A stretch of 64,000 bases of DNA from Halomonas sp. JB37 (GTDB lineage Bacteria > Pseudomonadota > Gammaproteobacteria > Pseudomonadales > Halomonadaceae): the NCBI RefSeq assembly GCF_002332255.1, contig NZ_NRGW01000001.1, forward strand, positions 248,001-312,000, read 5' to 3'. Each line of letters begins with the position of its first letter. Positions within the stretch are counted from its first letter, which is position 1. Shown here piece by piece: positions 15,950 to 25,947 of this stretch. The notes below the pieces were generated by a model, which ran no database searches, was not told the DNA's origin, and worked only from the letters and a program-made list of their open reading frames with translations. The position numbers were made by a program, and so were the translations under genes.

Positions 15950-16687
15950 ATGTTACCTAGCCTGTTTATATCCCACGGCTCGCCGATGCTGGCGCTGAAC
16001 AAAACGCCCGCTCATGCTTTTTTACGCGAATTGGGCAGGTGTCTCTCGCCTAAAGCCGTTATCGTGATATCGGCACATTGGGAGAGTTCGTCACTCAAAG
16101 TCAGCACCACCGCCAAGCCAGAAACGATTCATGATTTCGGCGGATTCCCACAAGCGCTATTCGAATGCCAGTACCCAGCTCCAGGCGACCCTGAGCTGGC
16201 CGAACGGCTGGCGCTGTTACTGGGTGCCGAGCGAGTAGAGCGTGGCATGGATCACGGTGCCTGGGTGCCACTTTCATTGATGTTTCCAGCTGCTGATGTG
16301 TCCGTCGTGTCACTATCATTGCCCGTGCATTGGCGTAATAGCGAGCTTGTCGCACTTGGAGAACAGCTGTCGGCGCTGCGAGAAGAAGGTATTTTGATTA
16401 TCGGCTCAGGCAGCCTGACCCATAACTTGTATGAGCTGATGCCGATGGGCAGCCAAATGCCTACCTGGGTAGATGAGTTTTCAAGCTGGGTGACGACCCA
16501 TATAGTCGCCAATGATCGTGACGCGCTGCTGCACTGGGAAAAGGCGCCGCAGGCCAATAGGAACCACCCTACGCCTGAGCACTTTCAACCGCTGCTTGTC
16601 GCGATGGGCGCCGGTAACGAGGCAACTCAGCTGCATCACAGCGTTGAGCACGGCGTGCTGGCGATGGATGTCTACCAGTTTGCTTGA
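15950..16687 (+). CDS. Extradiol ring-cleavage dioxygenase, DODA/YgiD type
   Basis: 245 residues of the class III extradiol (LigB) superfamily, close to E. coli YgiD, a zinc-dependent 4,5-DOPA dioxygenase. Conserved His residues are His9 in FISHGSPM, His43 in SAHWESS and the His in PTPEHFQPLL (metal ligands by analogy with YgiD), and His158 in SLTHNL (catalytic). The IHDFGGFPQAL segment is also characteristic. The ATG at 15950 follows GGAGAGTCAATC; the frame from 15803 overlaps doxX and is rejected. It converges with the EamA gene 7 bp away. Confidence 0.88.
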   Translation: MLPSLFISHGSPMLALNKTPAHAFLRELGRCLSPKAVIVISAHWESSSLKVSTTAKPETIHDFGGFPQALFECQYPAPGDPELAERLALLLGAERVERGMDHGAWVPLSLMFPAADVSVVSLSLPVHWRNSELVALGEQLSALREEGILIIGSGSLTHNLYELMPMGSQMPTWVDEFSSWVTTHIVANDRDALLHWEKAPQANRNHPTPEHFQPLLVAMGAGNEATQLHHSVEHGVLAMDVYQFA

Positions 16688-16694
16688 GGGCAGA

Positions 16695-17570
16695 TTAAGA
16701 GGTTGGGCGGCGTTTTAAGGTAGTCCGACGGTCGTAGTACGCCACGGCAATCCCACTGCCCACAATCAAGACGCTGCCCACCCACACCCAGATGTCCGGC
16801 ATTTCACCCCAAAACCACCAGCCCAGTATCACTGCCCACAGCATGGCGGTGTAATCAAACGGCGCGGCGATGGCCGCCGGAGCAAACCGAAAAGCCAACG
16901 TGATAAACACCGTTGCCGCCACGCCAAGCACGCCCGATGCTATAAAGCCTGCCCAATGCCAAAGTTGGGGCATTTGCCACACCCAAGGCAGGCTCACCGC
17001 GGTCACTATAAACGGCACTAAAGTGACATAGAACACCATCGCCCAGAGATGCTCGCGAGCGCCGTAGCGACGCGCCGTAATCATCATCAGTGCATAAAAC
17101 AGGGCGGCCGCTATCATGCTGAGCGTGCCAATGTGAAATGCACCCTCGCCAGGACGAACCACCACCAACACACCGACAAAACCCACCAGTGAGGCGGCTA
17201 GCACCGGCGGCGCAATTCGCTCGCCAAGCAAAGGCACCGACAGCAGTGTGACAAACAGCGGAGCGACAAAGGCAATCGCCGTCGCCTCAGCCAGCGGAAG
17301 CAGTGTTAAGCCCACGACAAAGAACACCATGGTGCCGGTATAAATCAAACCTCGAACGGCATGCATCCCAGGCCTTCGAGTGCCCAGTTTACGCAGCCCT
17401 CCCGAAAAATGGGCCAGCAGCGCAATCAGCGGCAGCGATATCAGCGTGCGAAAGAAAATAATCTGCAGGGGCGAGTGCACCTCACCAAGCCACTTGGCGA
17501 CGGCATCACCCAGCGCTAGAAAAAAGACGCCGATACACATGCTGAGTATGCCCTTTAGCGACGTTGTCAC
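16695..17570 (-). CDS. EamA-type (DMT superfamily) exporter
   Basis: Inner-membrane transporter of 291 residues with ten predicted helices in two EamA repeats (about 1-135 and 145-285). Family motifs are GDAVAKWLGE and FFRTLISLPL in repeat 1 and APLFVTLLSVPLLGERI at its end. Members export small metabolites or amino acids; the substrate is unknown. The start is GTG 17570, because AGGAGG lies 5 bp upstream. The longer frame to 17603 would begin inside the dacA terminator. Confidence 0.85.
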   Translation of the reverse strand: MTTSLKGILSMCIGVFFLALGDAVAKWLGEVHSPLQIIFFRTLISLPLIALLAHFSGGLRKLGTRRPGMHAVRGLIYTGTMVFFVVGLTLLPLAEATAIAFVAPLFVTLLSVPLLGERIAPPVLAASLVGFVGVLVVVRPGEGAFHIGTLSMIAAALFYALMMITARRYGAREHLWAMVFYVTLVPFIVTAVSLPWVWQMPQLWHWAGFIASGVLGVAATVFITLAFRFAPAAIAAPFDYTAMLWAVILGWWFWGEMPDIWVWVGSVLIVGSGIAVAYYDRRTTLKRRPTS

Positions 17571-17601
17571 CACAGCCTCCTGTTTATTAATCACCCAAAA
17601 C

Positions 17602-17630
17602 AAAAAAACCCGCCAACGCAGATTGGCGGG
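17602..17630 (-). terminator. Rho-independent terminator of the dacA-type gene
   Basis: On the minus strand CCCGCCAA-TCTGCG-TTGGCGGG is followed by TTTTTTTG. Confidence 0.9.
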
Positions 17631-17651
17631 GTGATATGCCAGTGAAATGCG

Positions 17652-19046
17652 CTATAAGCTGGCGTTAACCACCATGCAGTCCAGGCCTTGAGAGTGCAGC
17701 TGGCGGCATGCCTGACGCGCACGCTGCTCATCAAGCGCGACTAAGCGGGCACGGTAAACCGGCGTTTGACCAGCGATGGTATCTACTTCAACACGGCCAC
17801 CAACGCTTTGGTCTACTCGCTGCGCCGCCTGCTGGGCAAGATGCCTTGCCTGCATTTCTTGGCTAAAGGCGCCTACCTGGATTCCCCAACTGCCACCGGC
17901 TTCAGATACCGAGGCCATCTGCTGCTCACGCTCAATAAAAGCCTGTAAGGGGTCATGCTGCGGCGCGGCTTGCTGTTCATTGGGGCGCTGTATACTCGAC
18001 ACATCAGCCAGCTGCGCATCGAGATCTCGCGCGGGCGCTGAAGACAGCGATGAAGAGGGAGCGGGCGACGGCACGGTTTCCACCACAGCTAACATCGGTT
18101 GTCGCTGTGCAGGCGGGGCAACAGGCTGGGGCGGCATCAACGCGGTGGGCCCAAACGTCATAAATTCCTGGGCGACATTGGTGCTGGCCATCCAGTTTTG
18201 CTGATCGCGTAACGATGCGCGCAAAAAGCTGCGGTCGAGCAAGTTAGCCATATGCGTGTCGCGAGACTGAGCGGAAAAGCCGCCCATCACCACAGCCATC
18301 AGCCGACGATTGCCGTGCACGGCCGTCGTCGCCACGTTAAAACCAGAGGCACGAATAAACCCAGTTTTAAGGCCATCAGCCCCGGGATAATCACGCACTA
18401 AGCGGTTGTGGCTGGTATGTCGGGTGCCACGATAAGTGAACTCTTGCAGGCCAAAATAATGATAGTACTGAGGAAAATCCTGCATAACCCGCACAGACAG
18501 CGTCAGCATATCGCGCGCAGTGGTCACCTGGCCGTCATCTGGCAAACCGGATGCATTGCGAAAGGTTGTGGCGTGCATACCTAATTCACGCGCTTTGGTC
18601 GTCATCATGTCACTGAAGCGTTCTTCGGTGCCGCCTAGCGCTTCGGCTATCACCGCAGCGACATCGTTAGCTGAACGCACCGCCAGTGCACGTATCGCCG
18701 TATCAACAGGAATAGAGCTGCCCGCCGCCAGCCAGAGTTTTACAGCAGGCTTAGCAGCGGCAACGCTAGAAACGGGCAGGGGCTGGTCAATACGCAGGGT
18801 ACCCGCTTGAAGCGCCTCAAAGGTCAAATACAGCGTCATCATTTTAGTCAGCGATGCAGGATAACGCTGGTCATCAATATTTTCAGCATACAGCACTTCG
18901 CCATTATCCAAATCGACCACAATGCCCGCATAGCGCGGATTATCAGCGTGAGCGCTGGTGATCAACGACAGCATCAGTAGTAGCCCCATATTCACTGCCC
19001 ATGCCGCCGATGCTTTACCGACAGCGTGTTTTACCCTCGCATACAT
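17652..19046 (-). CDS. D-alanyl-D-alanine carboxypeptidase (DacA-type) with C-terminal SPOR domain
   Basis: Trims the terminal D-Ala from peptidoglycan peptides in the periplasm. 464 residues: a signal peptide (about 1-34), then a transpeptidase-like domain with Ser65-Leu-Thr-Lys68 (nucleophile), Ser125-Ala-Asn127 and Lys227-Thr-Gly229. Where E. coli PBP5 has a C-terminal beta domain and amphipathic anchor, this protein has a Pro/Ser/Gln-rich linker (about 300-380) and a SPOR domain (about 385-464, GGSWGIQVGAFSQ). SPOR domains bind denuded septal glycan, so septal targeting is inferred. It is monocistronic with its own terminator. Confidence 0.9.
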   Translation of the reverse strand: MYARVKHAVGKASAAWAVNMGLLLMLSLITSAHADNPRYAGIVVDLDNGEVLYAENIDDQRYPASLTKMMTLYLTFEALQAGTLRIDQPLPVSSVAAAKPAVKLWLAAGSSIPVDTAIRALAVRSANDVAAVIAEALGGTEERFSDMMTTKARELGMHATTFRNASGLPDDGQVTTARDMLTLSVRVMQDFPQYYHYFGLQEFTYRGTRHTSHNRLVRDYPGADGLKTGFIRASGFNVATTAVHGNRRLMAVVMGGFSAQSRDTHMANLLDRSFLRASLRDQQNWMASTNVAQEFMTFGPTALMPPQPVAPPAQRQPMLAVVETVPSPAPSSSLSSAPARDLDAQLADVSSIQRPNEQQAAPQHDPLQAFIEREQQMASVSEAGGSWGIQVGAFSQEMQARHLAQQAAQRVDQSVGGRVEVDTIAGQTPVYRARLVALDEQRARQACRQLHSQGLDCMVVNASL

Positions 19047-19216
19047 GCCTGTGCCCCTTGCTCGTTATCAACGCGCTCATACTGTTCCACTACCTTGCCA
19101 CACTCAAGGCGCAACGCAAGGCTTTCCCATGACGGCAAAGTAGTCATTATGGCTACCTATAATAGGCGCAGTATATACCCAGTTCGGTTCACCCAGAGAG
19201 TGTTAGCTGAGAGGTA

Positions 19217-19243
19217 TAAAAAAACCGACCCAAGAGGGTCGGT
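19217..19243 (-). terminator. Rho-independent terminator of the alpha (rpsM-rplQ) operon
   Basis: ACCGACCC-TCTT-GGGTCGGT on the minus strand is followed by a run of seven T. Confidence 0.9.
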
Positions 19244-19278
19244 TTTCATTCGCTATTCAAGACGCTAACGACAGAGGA

Positions 19279-19665
19279 TTACTCTTCTGCTGCGGCTTCT
19301 TCAACAACGGGACGATCAACTAGCTCAACATACGCCATAGGCGCGTTGTCGCCGGTGCGGAAACCGCACTTAAGAATACGGATGTAACCACCCGGACGCT
19401 CAGCGTAACGCGGACCTAATTCGTTGAACAGTTTGCCGACCGCTTCTTTAGAACGCGTACGGGCAAACGCCAAGCGACGGTTTGCAACGCTATCCTGCTT
19501 AGACAAGGTGATCAGCGGCTCGATAACGCGACGCAGTTCCTTGGCTTTCGGCAGGGTTGTCTTAATGACTTCATGCTCGACCAGCGAGACAGACATGTTT
19601 TTAAACATTGCCTGGCGATGCGAGCTGGTACGATTCAGATGACGACCACTCTTACGATGACGCAT
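19279..19665 (-). CDS. rplQ: 50S ribosomal protein L17
   Basis: Large-subunit protein near the exit tunnel, 128 residues. It starts with the conserved basic [17 protein letters not shown] and keeps the L17 core ([17 protein letters not shown]). The last residues form an acidic tail (EEAAAEE), longer than in E. coli. It is the last gene of the alpha operon, 39 bp after rpoA, and is followed by the operon terminator. Confidence 0.98.
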   Translation of the reverse strand: MRHRKSGRHLNRTSSHRQAMFKNMSVSLVEHEVIKTTLPKAKELRRVIEPLITLSKQDSVANRRLAFARTRSKEAVGKLFNELGPRYAERPGGYIRILKCGFRTGDNAPMAYVELVDRPVVEEAAAEE

Positions 19666-19704
19666 GGTTGTAATTCCTTACCAAACTGGGACTCAAGTCG
19701 ACAC

Positions 19705-20700
19705 TCACGCGGAGGCCTTGTCGTCCTTCAGGCTTGCCGGTGGCCAATTTTCCAACCGCATGCCGAGGGACAAGCCGCGCGCCGCCAATACATCTTTGAT
19801 TTCGTTCAAAGACTTTTTACCGAGGTTCGGTGTCTTCAGCAGCTCAACTTCTGTGCGCTGAATCAGATCACCAATGTAGTAAATATTCTCGGCTTTTAGG
19901 CAGTTCGCGCTACGAACGGTCAACTCAAGATCGTCTACGGGGCGCAATAGAATTGGATCAACGTGATCCTCTTCTTCTTCGACTTCCTGTTCTTTATCAG
20001 CTTCCAGGTCGACGAAGGCGGCCAGCTGCTCTTGCAGAATGGTCGCACTGCGACGGATAGCCTCTTCCGGATCCAGGGTACCGTCGGTTTCCAAATCGAT
20101 AATTAGCTTATCGAGGTCGGTGCGCTGCTCAACACGAGCGGCCTCAACCGAGTAGGAAACGCGGCGGACAGGGCTGAAGGTGGCATCCAGCTGCAGGCGG
20201 CCAATAGCACGTGACTCTTCATCAGAGCCACGGGCGTCAGCCGGTTCGTAGCCACGACCCAGCGCTACCTTAAGCTGAATTTTCAGCTCGGCACCTTCAT
20301 TGACATGAGCAATGACGTGGTCCGGGTTGACGATTTCGACGCTATGATCAAGCGCAATGTCGCCTGCTGTGACGACGGCTGGGCCCTGCTTGTTCAGCGT
20401 AAGCACCGCCTCATCGCGGCTGTGCATCTTGATCGCAACATCTTTCAAGTTCAGGAGGATTTCAATAACATCTTCCTGCACCCCTTCGAGCGCACTGTAC
20501 TCATGCTCTACACCGGCAATTTCAGCCTCTACCACGGCACAGCCGGGCATAGACGAAAGCAGAATGCGACGCAGTGCATTCCCAAGGGTGTGACCAAATC
20601 CGCGCTCGAATGGTTCGAGTACGATTTTGGCGTGATGTGCGCTGATTTCTTCGACCTTGATGTCGCGAGGGCGGAGAAACTCTGTCACTGAACGCTGCAT
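19705..20700 (-). CDS. rpoA: RNA polymerase alpha subunit
   Basis: 331 residues. The N-terminal domain (about 1-232) dimerises and seeds core assembly ([20 protein letters not shown]). An acidic linker ([10 protein letters not shown]) follows. The C-terminal domain (about 250-320) contains [13 protein letters not shown] with the Arg equivalent to E. coli Arg265, which contacts UP elements and activators, and the helix-hairpin-helix [13 protein letters not shown]. It lies between rpsD and rplQ. The 140-bp spacer before it holds a 14-bp tandem repeat. Confidence 0.98.
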   Translation of the reverse strand: MQRSVTEFLRPRDIKVEEISAHHAKIVLEPFERGFGHTLGNALRRILLSSMPGCAVVEAEIAGVEHEYSALEGVQEDVIEILLNLKDVAIKMHSRDEAVLTLNKQGPAVVTAGDIALDHSVEIVNPDHVIAHVNEGAELKIQLKVALGRGYEPADARGSDEESRAIGRLQLDATFSPVRRVSYSVEAARVEQRTDLDKLIIDLETDGTLDPEEAIRRSATILQEQLAAFVDLEADKEQEVEEEEDHVDPILLRPVDDLELTVRSANCLKAENIYYIGDLIQRTEVELLKTPNLGKKSLNEIKDVLAARGLSLGMRLENWPPASLKDDKASA

Positions 20701-20736
20701 ATGAACACCTTTCAGGCTGCCAAACGGATACTCAGT

Positions 20737-20778
20737 CTCAAGAGCATAGGCTCAAGAGCATGTACTCAAGAGCAACCG
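20737..20778. repeat. 14-bp tandem repeat, three copies, in the rpsD-rpoA spacer
   Basis: CTCAAGAGCATAGG, CTCAAGAGCATGTA and CTCAAGAGCAACCG stand head to tail. The first ten bases are identical in all three. Confidence 0.9.
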
Positions 20779-20840
20779 GACGGAGAGCTACGCTACCCGC
20801 CCGGGCTTCAAGAAGCAGACTCTTACTTAATTAACGCTGC

Positions 20841-21461
20841 TTACTTGGAGTACAGCTCGACGATCAGGTTTTCGTTGATGTCGGCAGTCAGGTCACCGCG
20901 TTCAGGCAGAGCCTTGAAAGTGCCTTCCATCTTCTTGGCGTCGATCTCGATCCAAACGATATCGCCACGGTTTGCCGCAATGGACAGTGCGCTTTGAATA
21001 CGTGCTTGGTTCTTCGCCTTTTCGCGAATGGAAACAACGTCACCCGGCTTAACCTGATAGGAAGCCACGTTAACGGTACGTCCGTTCACGGAAATCGCCT
21101 TGTGGCTTACGAGCTGACGCGCTTCAGAGCGAGTCGAGCCAAAGCCCATACGGTAGACGACGTTATCCAGTCGGGATTCTAACAACTGCAACAATACTTC
21201 ACCGGTCGCGCCTTTCAGGCGAGCAGCTTCTTTGTAGTAGTTGCGGAACTGTTTTTCGAGTACGCCATACATGCGACGTACTTTTTGCTTCTCGCGAAGC
21301 TGCAAGCCGTAGTCTGAAAGACGTTGACGACGCTGGCCGTGTACACCCGGGATTTGCTCGGATTTACACTTTTTCTCGAAGGGAGTCACGCCACTCTTCA
21401 AAAAGAGATCGGTGCCTTCACGACGAGACAGTTTGCACTTCGGTCCAATATAACGAGCCAT
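20841..21461 (-). CDS. rpsD: 30S ribosomal protein S4
   Basis: Primary 16S-binding protein of the small subunit, 206 residues. The N-terminus [20 protein letters not shown] is typical, and the S4 RNA-binding domain lies at about 95-160 ([20 protein letters not shown]). In E. coli, S4 is the translational repressor of this operon, acting near the rpsM start. ATG 21461 follows AGGAGACAGATTC; rpsK ends 12 bp before it. Confidence 0.98.
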   Translation of the reverse strand: MARYIGPKCKLSRREGTDLFLKSGVTPFEKKCKSEQIPGVHGQRRQRLSDYGLQLREKQKVRRMYGVLEKQFRNYYKEAARLKGATGEVLLQLLESRLDNVVYRMGFGSTRSEARQLVSHKAISVNGRTVNVASYQVKPGDVVSIREKAKNQARIQSALSIAANRGDIVWIEIDAKKMEGTFKALPERGDLTADINENLIVELYSK

Positions 21462-21473
21462 GAATCTGTCTCC

Positions 21474-21860
21474 TTAAACGCGGCGTTTCTTAGGCGGACG
21501 GCAGCCATTGTGAGGAATGGGCGTCGCGTCTGTGATGCTTTGCACGCGGAAGCCGGCGGCGTTAAGTGCACGCACGGCGGATTCACGACCGGGTCCTGGG
21601 CCTTTAACCAGTACGTCTACGTTTTTCACACCATACTCGGCTGCAGCAGTTGCTGCACGTTCACTTGCTACTTGAGCAGCGAACGGGGTGCTCTTGCGAG
21701 AACCACGAAAACCCGAACCACCGGCAGTTGCCCAAGAAAGCGCATTGCCCTGGCGGTCTGTGATCGTCACGATCGTGTTGTTAAAAGAGGCATGGATATG
21801 CGCAATCGCGTCCACTACCTGCTTTTTAACCTTTTTACGGTTACTACGCGGGTTAGCCAT
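21474..21860 (-). CDS. rpsK: 30S ribosomal protein S11
   Basis: Platform protein near the mRNA exit, 128 residues. Conserved segments are [33 protein letters not shown] and the basic C-terminus [13 protein letters not shown]. The cluster order rpsM-rpsK-rpsD-rpoA-rplQ is standard. Confidence 0.98.
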   Translation of the reverse strand: MANPRSNRKKVKKQVVDAIAHIHASFNNTIVTITDRQGNALSWATAGGSGFRGSRKSTPFAAQVASERAATAAAEYGVKNVDVLVKGPGPGRESAVRALNAAGFRVQSITDATPIPHNGCRPPKKRRV

Positions 21861-21912
21861 GTTGATGTCTATTCCTGTCGTTACGCCGGCTCTCTATTAA
21901 AGAGCCTGCGTA

Positions 21913-22269
21913 TTATTTGCGGATCGGCTTACGCGGGCCCTTACGGGTGCGCGCGTTAGTCTTAGTCCGCTGACCACGCAGCGGAAGACTACGACGATGA
22001 CGCAGACCACGGTAGCAACCTAAGTCCATGAGACGCTTAATATTAAGCGTAACATCACGACGAAGGTCGCCTTCTACGGTGTACTTGCCAACTTCAGAAC
22101 GCAGGGTGTCGACTTCTTCAGAAGACAGATCCTGGATCTTGGCAGTAATGGCGATACCGGCTGCTGCACAGATGTGCTCAGCACGAGTACGGCCAATCCC
22201 GAAGATATAGGTCAGCGAGATCGCCGCATGCTTGTTGTCCGGGATATTGACGCCTGCAATACGGGCCAT
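21913..22269 (-). CDS. rpsM: 30S ribosomal protein S13
   Basis: Head protein that contacts the P-site tRNA and the large subunit, 118 residues. It starts [20 protein letters not shown] and ends in the basic tail [17 protein letters not shown], which reaches the tRNA. It is the first gene of the alpha operon; a strong hairpin lies about 60 bp upstream of its start, where S4 autoregulation acts in E. coli. Confidence 0.98.
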   Translation of the reverse strand: MARIAGVNIPDNKHAAISLTYIFGIGRTRAEHICAAAGIAITAKIQDLSSEEVDTLRSEVGKYTVEGDLRRDVTLNIKRLMDLGCYRGLRHRRSLPLRGQRTKTNARTRKGPRKPIRK

Positions 22270-22327
22270 CAGCTTACTCCGAAATTTGAGCGGCTTGCTC
22301 GTTTATTCATCTACAAAAGGCGCAACA

Positions 22328-22364
22328 GCATACCCCTTCATTTGCCCGAGGGCAAGGGGTATGC
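22328..22364 (-). promoter_or_regulatory. Hairpin in the rpmJ-rpsM spacer (candidate alpha-operon leader)
   Basis: An 11-bp perfect stem GCATACCCCTT / AAGGGGTATGC encloses a second, competing stem (TTGCCC / GGGCAA) that shares the AA of the outer arm. There is no T-run after it, so it is not a simple terminator. Its place 59 bp before rpsM suggests an S4-responsive leader as in E. coli; that role is inferred. Confidence 0.5.
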
Positions 22365-22393
22365 TGGCACCCGCTTAAAACAACCCAGAGGTA

Positions 22394-22507
22394 TTAGCCC
22401 TGACGCTGTTTGTGCCGTGGTTCGCTGCAGATGACGCGGACAGCGCCATTGCGACGAATGATCTTACAGTTACGGCACATTTTCTTTACGGAAGCTCGAA
22501 CTTTCAT
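22394..22507 (-). CDS. rpmJ: 50S ribosomal protein L36 (zinc-ribbon form)
   Basis: 37 residues, beginning [19 protein letters not shown] and ending HKQRQG. Cys11, Cys14, Cys27 and His32 form the zinc ribbon, so this is the zinc-containing paralogue; a zinc-free copy, if present, would be elsewhere under Zur. GGAGAAAGATCG precedes the ATG. It is the last gene of the spc operon, after secY. Confidence 0.97.
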   Translation of the reverse strand: MKVRASVKKMCRNCKIIRRNGAVRVICSEPRHKQRQG

Positions 22508-22576
22508 CGATCTTTCTCCAAAAACCGGCTCGCGGCTCGCCACCTAAACTAAATTAATAGGGGTGGGCGGCGCCTC

Positions 22577-23908
22577 TCAGCGCATGATACCGCCGCTACC
22601 GTAGCCTTTCAGGTTGGACTTCTTCATCACTGAGTCATACTGATGCGACATGAGATGCGATTGCACCTGGGCCATGAAGTCCATGATGACCACGACTACG
22701 ATTAACAACGAGGTACCGCCGAAAAAGAACGGCACGTTCCACGCCACAATCAAGAACTGGGGCATCAAGGAAACCGCAGTGATATACAAGGCACCGAACA
22801 GGGTCAAGCGTGTCATGACCTTGTCGATATAGCGAGCGGTCTGCTCGCCGGGGCGAATGCCCGGCAGGAAAGCGCCTGACTTTTTAAGATTGTCAGCCAC
22901 ATCCTTGGGGTTGAAGACCAGCGCTGTGTAAAAGAAGCAGAAGAATACCACTGCCGCCGCGAAAAGCAAGATGTAAAGCGGTTGACCTGGACCTAATGCC
23001 TGGGATGCACGCTGCAACCACTCCATACCTTCACCGGCACCTACCCACTGACCAATAGAGGCCGGGAAGAGTAGAATACTGGAGGCAAAGATAGCTGGAA
23101 TAACGCCAGCCATATTCACCTTCAAAGGCAGGTAACTGCTTTGGCCTGCATACATCTTATTGCCCACCTGACGCCGCGGGTAGTTAACCTTAAGGCGGCG
23201 TTGGCCGCGCTCAATGAAAACCACGAAAGCGACAGTGGCAATACCTAACACAGACAACGCTAACAGCGGCAGAACATTCCAGGCGCCTTCGTTACGGGCA
23301 AGCTCAAAGGCTTGGCCCACGGCACTCGGTAGCCCAGCGACAATACCCGCAAAGATCAGCAACGAAATACCGTTGCCGATACCCTTCTCGGTAATTTGCT
23401 CACCCAGCCACATCATAAACACCGCGCCTGATACAAACGTAACCACGGCGGTGAAGAAGAAGCTGAAGTCAGCGCTGTACGCGATACCTTGGCTAGCCAG
23501 ACCGACGGACATGCCGGTAGCCTGGACAAATGCCAGTATCACCGTGCCGTAGCGGGTGTACTGGCTGATCTTGCGGCGGCCAGCCTCACCCTCTTTCTTG
23601 AGCTGCTCAAGATGAGGGGAGACCGCAGTCATGAGCTGCATGATAATCGACGCCGAAATATAGGGCATTATACCCAGGGCGAGGACACTCATGCGCTCCA
23701 GGGCACCACCCGAGAACATGTTAAACATGCCTAAGATAGTACCCTGTTGCTCCCTAAACAAGGCAGCAAGCTGGTCAGGATTGATACCGGGAACGGGAAT
23801 GTGGGCACCAATACGGTACACCACGATGGCGAGGAGCACGAAGCGCAAACGCGCCCACAGTTCACTCAGACCGCTGCCCATCGCCGGCATTTTTCCTGAC
23901 TTGGCCAT
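22577..23908 (-). CDS. secY: Protein translocase channel subunit SecY
   Basis: Forms the Sec channel in the inner membrane with SecE (encoded at 49740-50123) and SecG. 443 residues, ten membrane helices. Typical features are the N-terminal [20 protein letters not shown], the plug region after it, [20 protein letters not shown] in the first cytoplasmic loop, the large loop [18 protein letters not shown], and [20 protein letters not shown]. Its start abuts the rplO stop with no spacer. Confidence 0.98.
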   Translation of the reverse strand: MAKSGKMPAMGSGLSELWARLRFVLLAIVVYRIGAHIPVPGINPDQLAALFREQQGTILGMFNMFSGGALERMSVLALGIMPYISASIIMQLMTAVSPHLEQLKKEGEAGRRKISQYTRYGTVILAFVQATGMSVGLASQGIAYSADFSFFFTAVVTFVSGAVFMMWLGEQITEKGIGNGISLLIFAGIVAGLPSAVGQAFELARNEGAWNVLPLLALSVLGIATVAFVVFIERGQRRLKVNYPRRQVGNKMYAGQSSYLPLKVNMAGVIPAIFASSILLFPASIGQWVGAGEGMEWLQRASQALGPGQPLYILLFAAAVVFFCFFYTALVFNPKDVADNLKKSGAFLPGIRPGEQTARYIDKVMTRLTLFGALYITAVSLMPQFLIVAWNVPFFFGGTSLLIVVVVIMDFMAQVQSHLMSHQYDSVMKKSNLKGYGSGGIMR

Positions 23909-24343
23909 TTAGTCCTCTACCTTGCCGCCAGCAGCTTCGATCGCTTCACGGGCACCTTTGGTGACCTTGATTCCGCGAACGGTAACTGCCGTTTTCAATT
24001 CGCCAGAAAGGATAATCTTCGCGTGTAGCGTAGAGTCCTTCAGCACGTTGGCTTGCTTCAATGTCGCCATAGTGACTTCGCCACCGGCTACTTTAGCAAG
24101 TTCGGCCAGGCGTACTTCTTCAGATACTAGTGATTTTGCAGACGTAAAACCGAATTTCGGCAAACGACGCTGCAAAGGCATCTGACCGCCTTCGAAACCA
24201 GGCTTGACGCTACCGCCACTGCGTGATTTCTGACCTTTGTGACCACGGCCACCGGTCTTACCAAGACCGGAACCGATACCACGACCAACGCGCTTTGCAG
24301 CGTGCTTGGAGCCCGGTGCCGGGCTTAAGGTATTAAGTTTCAT
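23909..24343 (-). CDS. rplO: 50S ribosomal protein L15
   Basis: 144 residues. The Gly/Lys-rich N-terminal extension ([40 protein letters not shown]) threads into 23S rRNA, and the C-terminal globular part ends [14 protein letters not shown]. Directly adjacent to secY and 3 bp after rpmD. Confidence 0.98.
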   Translation of the reverse strand: MKLNTLSPAPGSKHAAKRVGRGIGSGLGKTGGRGHKGQKSRSGGSVKPGFEGGQMPLQRRLPKFGFTSAKSLVSEEVRLAELAKVAGGEVTMATLKQANVLKDSTLHAKIILSGELKTAVTVRGIKVTKGAREAIEAAGGKVED

Positions 24344-24346
24344 GGA

Positions 24347-24529
24347 TTACTCTCCCTCAACGCGCACAAGGTAGTTAACCTTGTTGATCATGCCGCGTAC
24401 GGCTGGGGTGTCTTCCAGTTCAACCGTCTGACCGATGCGACGCAGACCCAGGCCTTTCATAGTGGCCTTGTGCTTAGGCAAAATGCCGATGGTGCTGCGG
24501 ATCTGAGTAAACTTGATCGTTGCTGCCAT
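24347..24529 (-). CDS. rpmD: 50S ribosomal protein L30
   Basis: 60 residues, ferredoxin-like fold. [20 protein letters not shown] and [20 protein letters not shown] are diagnostic. Lies 6 bp after rpsE. Confidence 0.97.
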   Translation of the reverse strand: MAATIKFTQIRSTIGILPKHKATMKGLGLRRIGQTVELEDTPAVRGMINKVNYLVRVEGE

Positions 24530-24535
24530 GGTGTC

Positions 24536-25036
24536 TTACCCCGTGATCGCGTCGACAGACAGACCGCGCTTAGCGGCGATGTCTTCCGGTGCTTGCATGG
24601 AGGAGAGACCTTTAACAGTCGCTCGTACCACGTTAACCGGGTTGGTGGAACCGTAGCACTTGGCCAGTACATCGTGGACACCAGCGAGCTCTAGTACAGA
24701 GCGCATGGCGCCACCGGCAATAATACCGGTACCTTCGGAAGCCGGCTGCATGTACACCTTAGAAGCACCGTGACGGGCTTTAATCGGGTACTGCAGCGTG
24801 TGGCCAGCAAGGTTCACCTTGACCATGTTGCGACGAGCTTGATCCATCGCTTTCTGGATAGCGACCGGCACTTCACGCGCCTTGCCACGACCGAAACCGA
24901 CACGACCTTTACCATCACCAACGACGGTCAGTGCGGTGAAGCCGAAAATACGACCACCCTTGACCACCTTGGCGACGCGGTTGACCTGCACTAACTTCTC
25001 TTGCAGATCACCGCTTTGCTGTTCGTTCTTCGCCAT
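24536..25036 (-). CDS. rpsE: 30S ribosomal protein S5
   Basis: 166 residues. The N-terminal double-stranded RNA-binding-like domain includes the loop [20 protein letters not shown], which affects decoding accuracy and is the site of spectinomycin-resistance changes in other bacteria. The C-terminal domain has [19 protein letters not shown]. The N-terminal 15 residues ([15 protein letters not shown]) are hydrophilic and variable. Confidence 0.98.
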   Translation of the reverse strand: MAKNEQQSGDLQEKLVQVNRVAKVVKGGRIFGFTALTVVGDGKGRVGFGRGKAREVPVAIQKAMDQARRNMVKVNLAGHTLQYPIKARHGASKVYMQPASEGTGIIAGGAMRSVLELAGVHDVLAKCYGSTNPVNVVRATVKGLSSMQAPEDIAAKRGLSVDAITG

Positions 25037-25047
25037 CGTAAAACCCT

Positions 25048-25398
25048 TTAGAATTCCAGGCCGCCTTCACGTGCGGCGTCGGCCAGAGCCTTGACGCGGC
25101 CGTGATACTTAAAGCCAGCACGGTCGAAGGCCACCTGGGTGATGCCTGCTTCTTTAGCGCGTTCGGCAATCAGTGCACCTACTTTAGAGGCAGCATCTGA
25201 GTTACCGGTCGCACCCTCGCGCAGTGCTTTGTCCAGCGTAGAAGCACTGGCTAACACTTTGCCACCATCCGGCGAGATAATCTGCGCATAGATGTGACGC
25301 GGGGTACGGTTGACGCACAGGCGATACACGCCCAGCTCGCGGATCTTTGCGCGAGCGCGGCGGGCACGACGGAGACGAGATTCTTTCTTCGCGTTCAT
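25048..25398 (-). CDS. rplR: 50S ribosomal protein L18
   Basis: 116 residues. Binds 5S rRNA together with L5. Conserved segments are [40 protein letters not shown] and the C-terminal [20 protein letters not shown]. Confidence 0.98.
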   Translation of the reverse strand: MNAKKESRLRRARRARAKIRELGVYRLCVNRTPRHIYAQIISPDGGKVLASASTLDKALREGATGNSDAASKVGALIAERAKEAGITQVAFDRAGFKYHGRVKALADAAREGGLEF

Positions 25399-25407
25399 AA
25401 CCCTGCC

Positions 25408-25938
25408 TTACTTCTTCTTGGCTTCTTTGCGACGCACCTGCTCGTCGGCGTACCGTACACCTTTGCCTTTATATGGCTCAGGCGGACGGAAAGCGCGGAT
25501 TTCCGCGGCGCACTGACCGAGCTGCTGCTTGTTCGCGCTTTTCAGCACGATCACGGTGTTTTTCGGCGTTTCCGCTGAGACACCTTCAGGCAGTTCGTAG
25601 TCGACCGGGTGCGAGAAGCCCAGTGAAAGATTGAGCGTCTGGCCCTTAGCTTGGGCACGATAACCGACGCCAACAATTTCGAGAGTTTTTGTGAAACCCT
25701 CGGATACGCCCGTTACCAGGTTCTGAACTAAGGCGCGGGTAGTACCGGCCATTGCCCAGCTCTTGGCAGATTCGCTCGGGGCGAAGGTCAGCTGGCCATC
25801 TTCTTGACCGACCACTACATCTGAGTGGATGGTCAAAGATAGCGTGCCCTGGCCGCCCTTGGCGGTCAGCTGGTCAGCATTGATTTTAATATCAACGCCG
25901 GCGGGCACTTTAACCGGATATTTCGCTATGCGGGACAT
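25408..25938 (-). CDS. rplF: 50S ribosomal protein L6
   Basis: 176 residues in two repeated beta domains. [16 protein letters not shown] opens domain 1. Domain 2 carries the conserved C-terminal [20 protein letters not shown], near the sarcin-ricin loop, and a Lys-rich end. Confidence 0.98.
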   Translation of the reverse strand: MSRIAKYPVKVPAGVDIKINADQLTAKGGQGTLSLTIHSDVVVGQEDGQLTFAPSESAKSWAMAGTTRALVQNLVTGVSEGFTKTLEIVGVGYRAQAKGQTLNLSLGFSHPVDYELPEGVSAETPKNTVIVLKSANKQQLGQCAAEIRAFRPPEPYKGKGVRYADEQVRRKEAKKK

Positions 25939-25947
25939 TCCAGCCTC

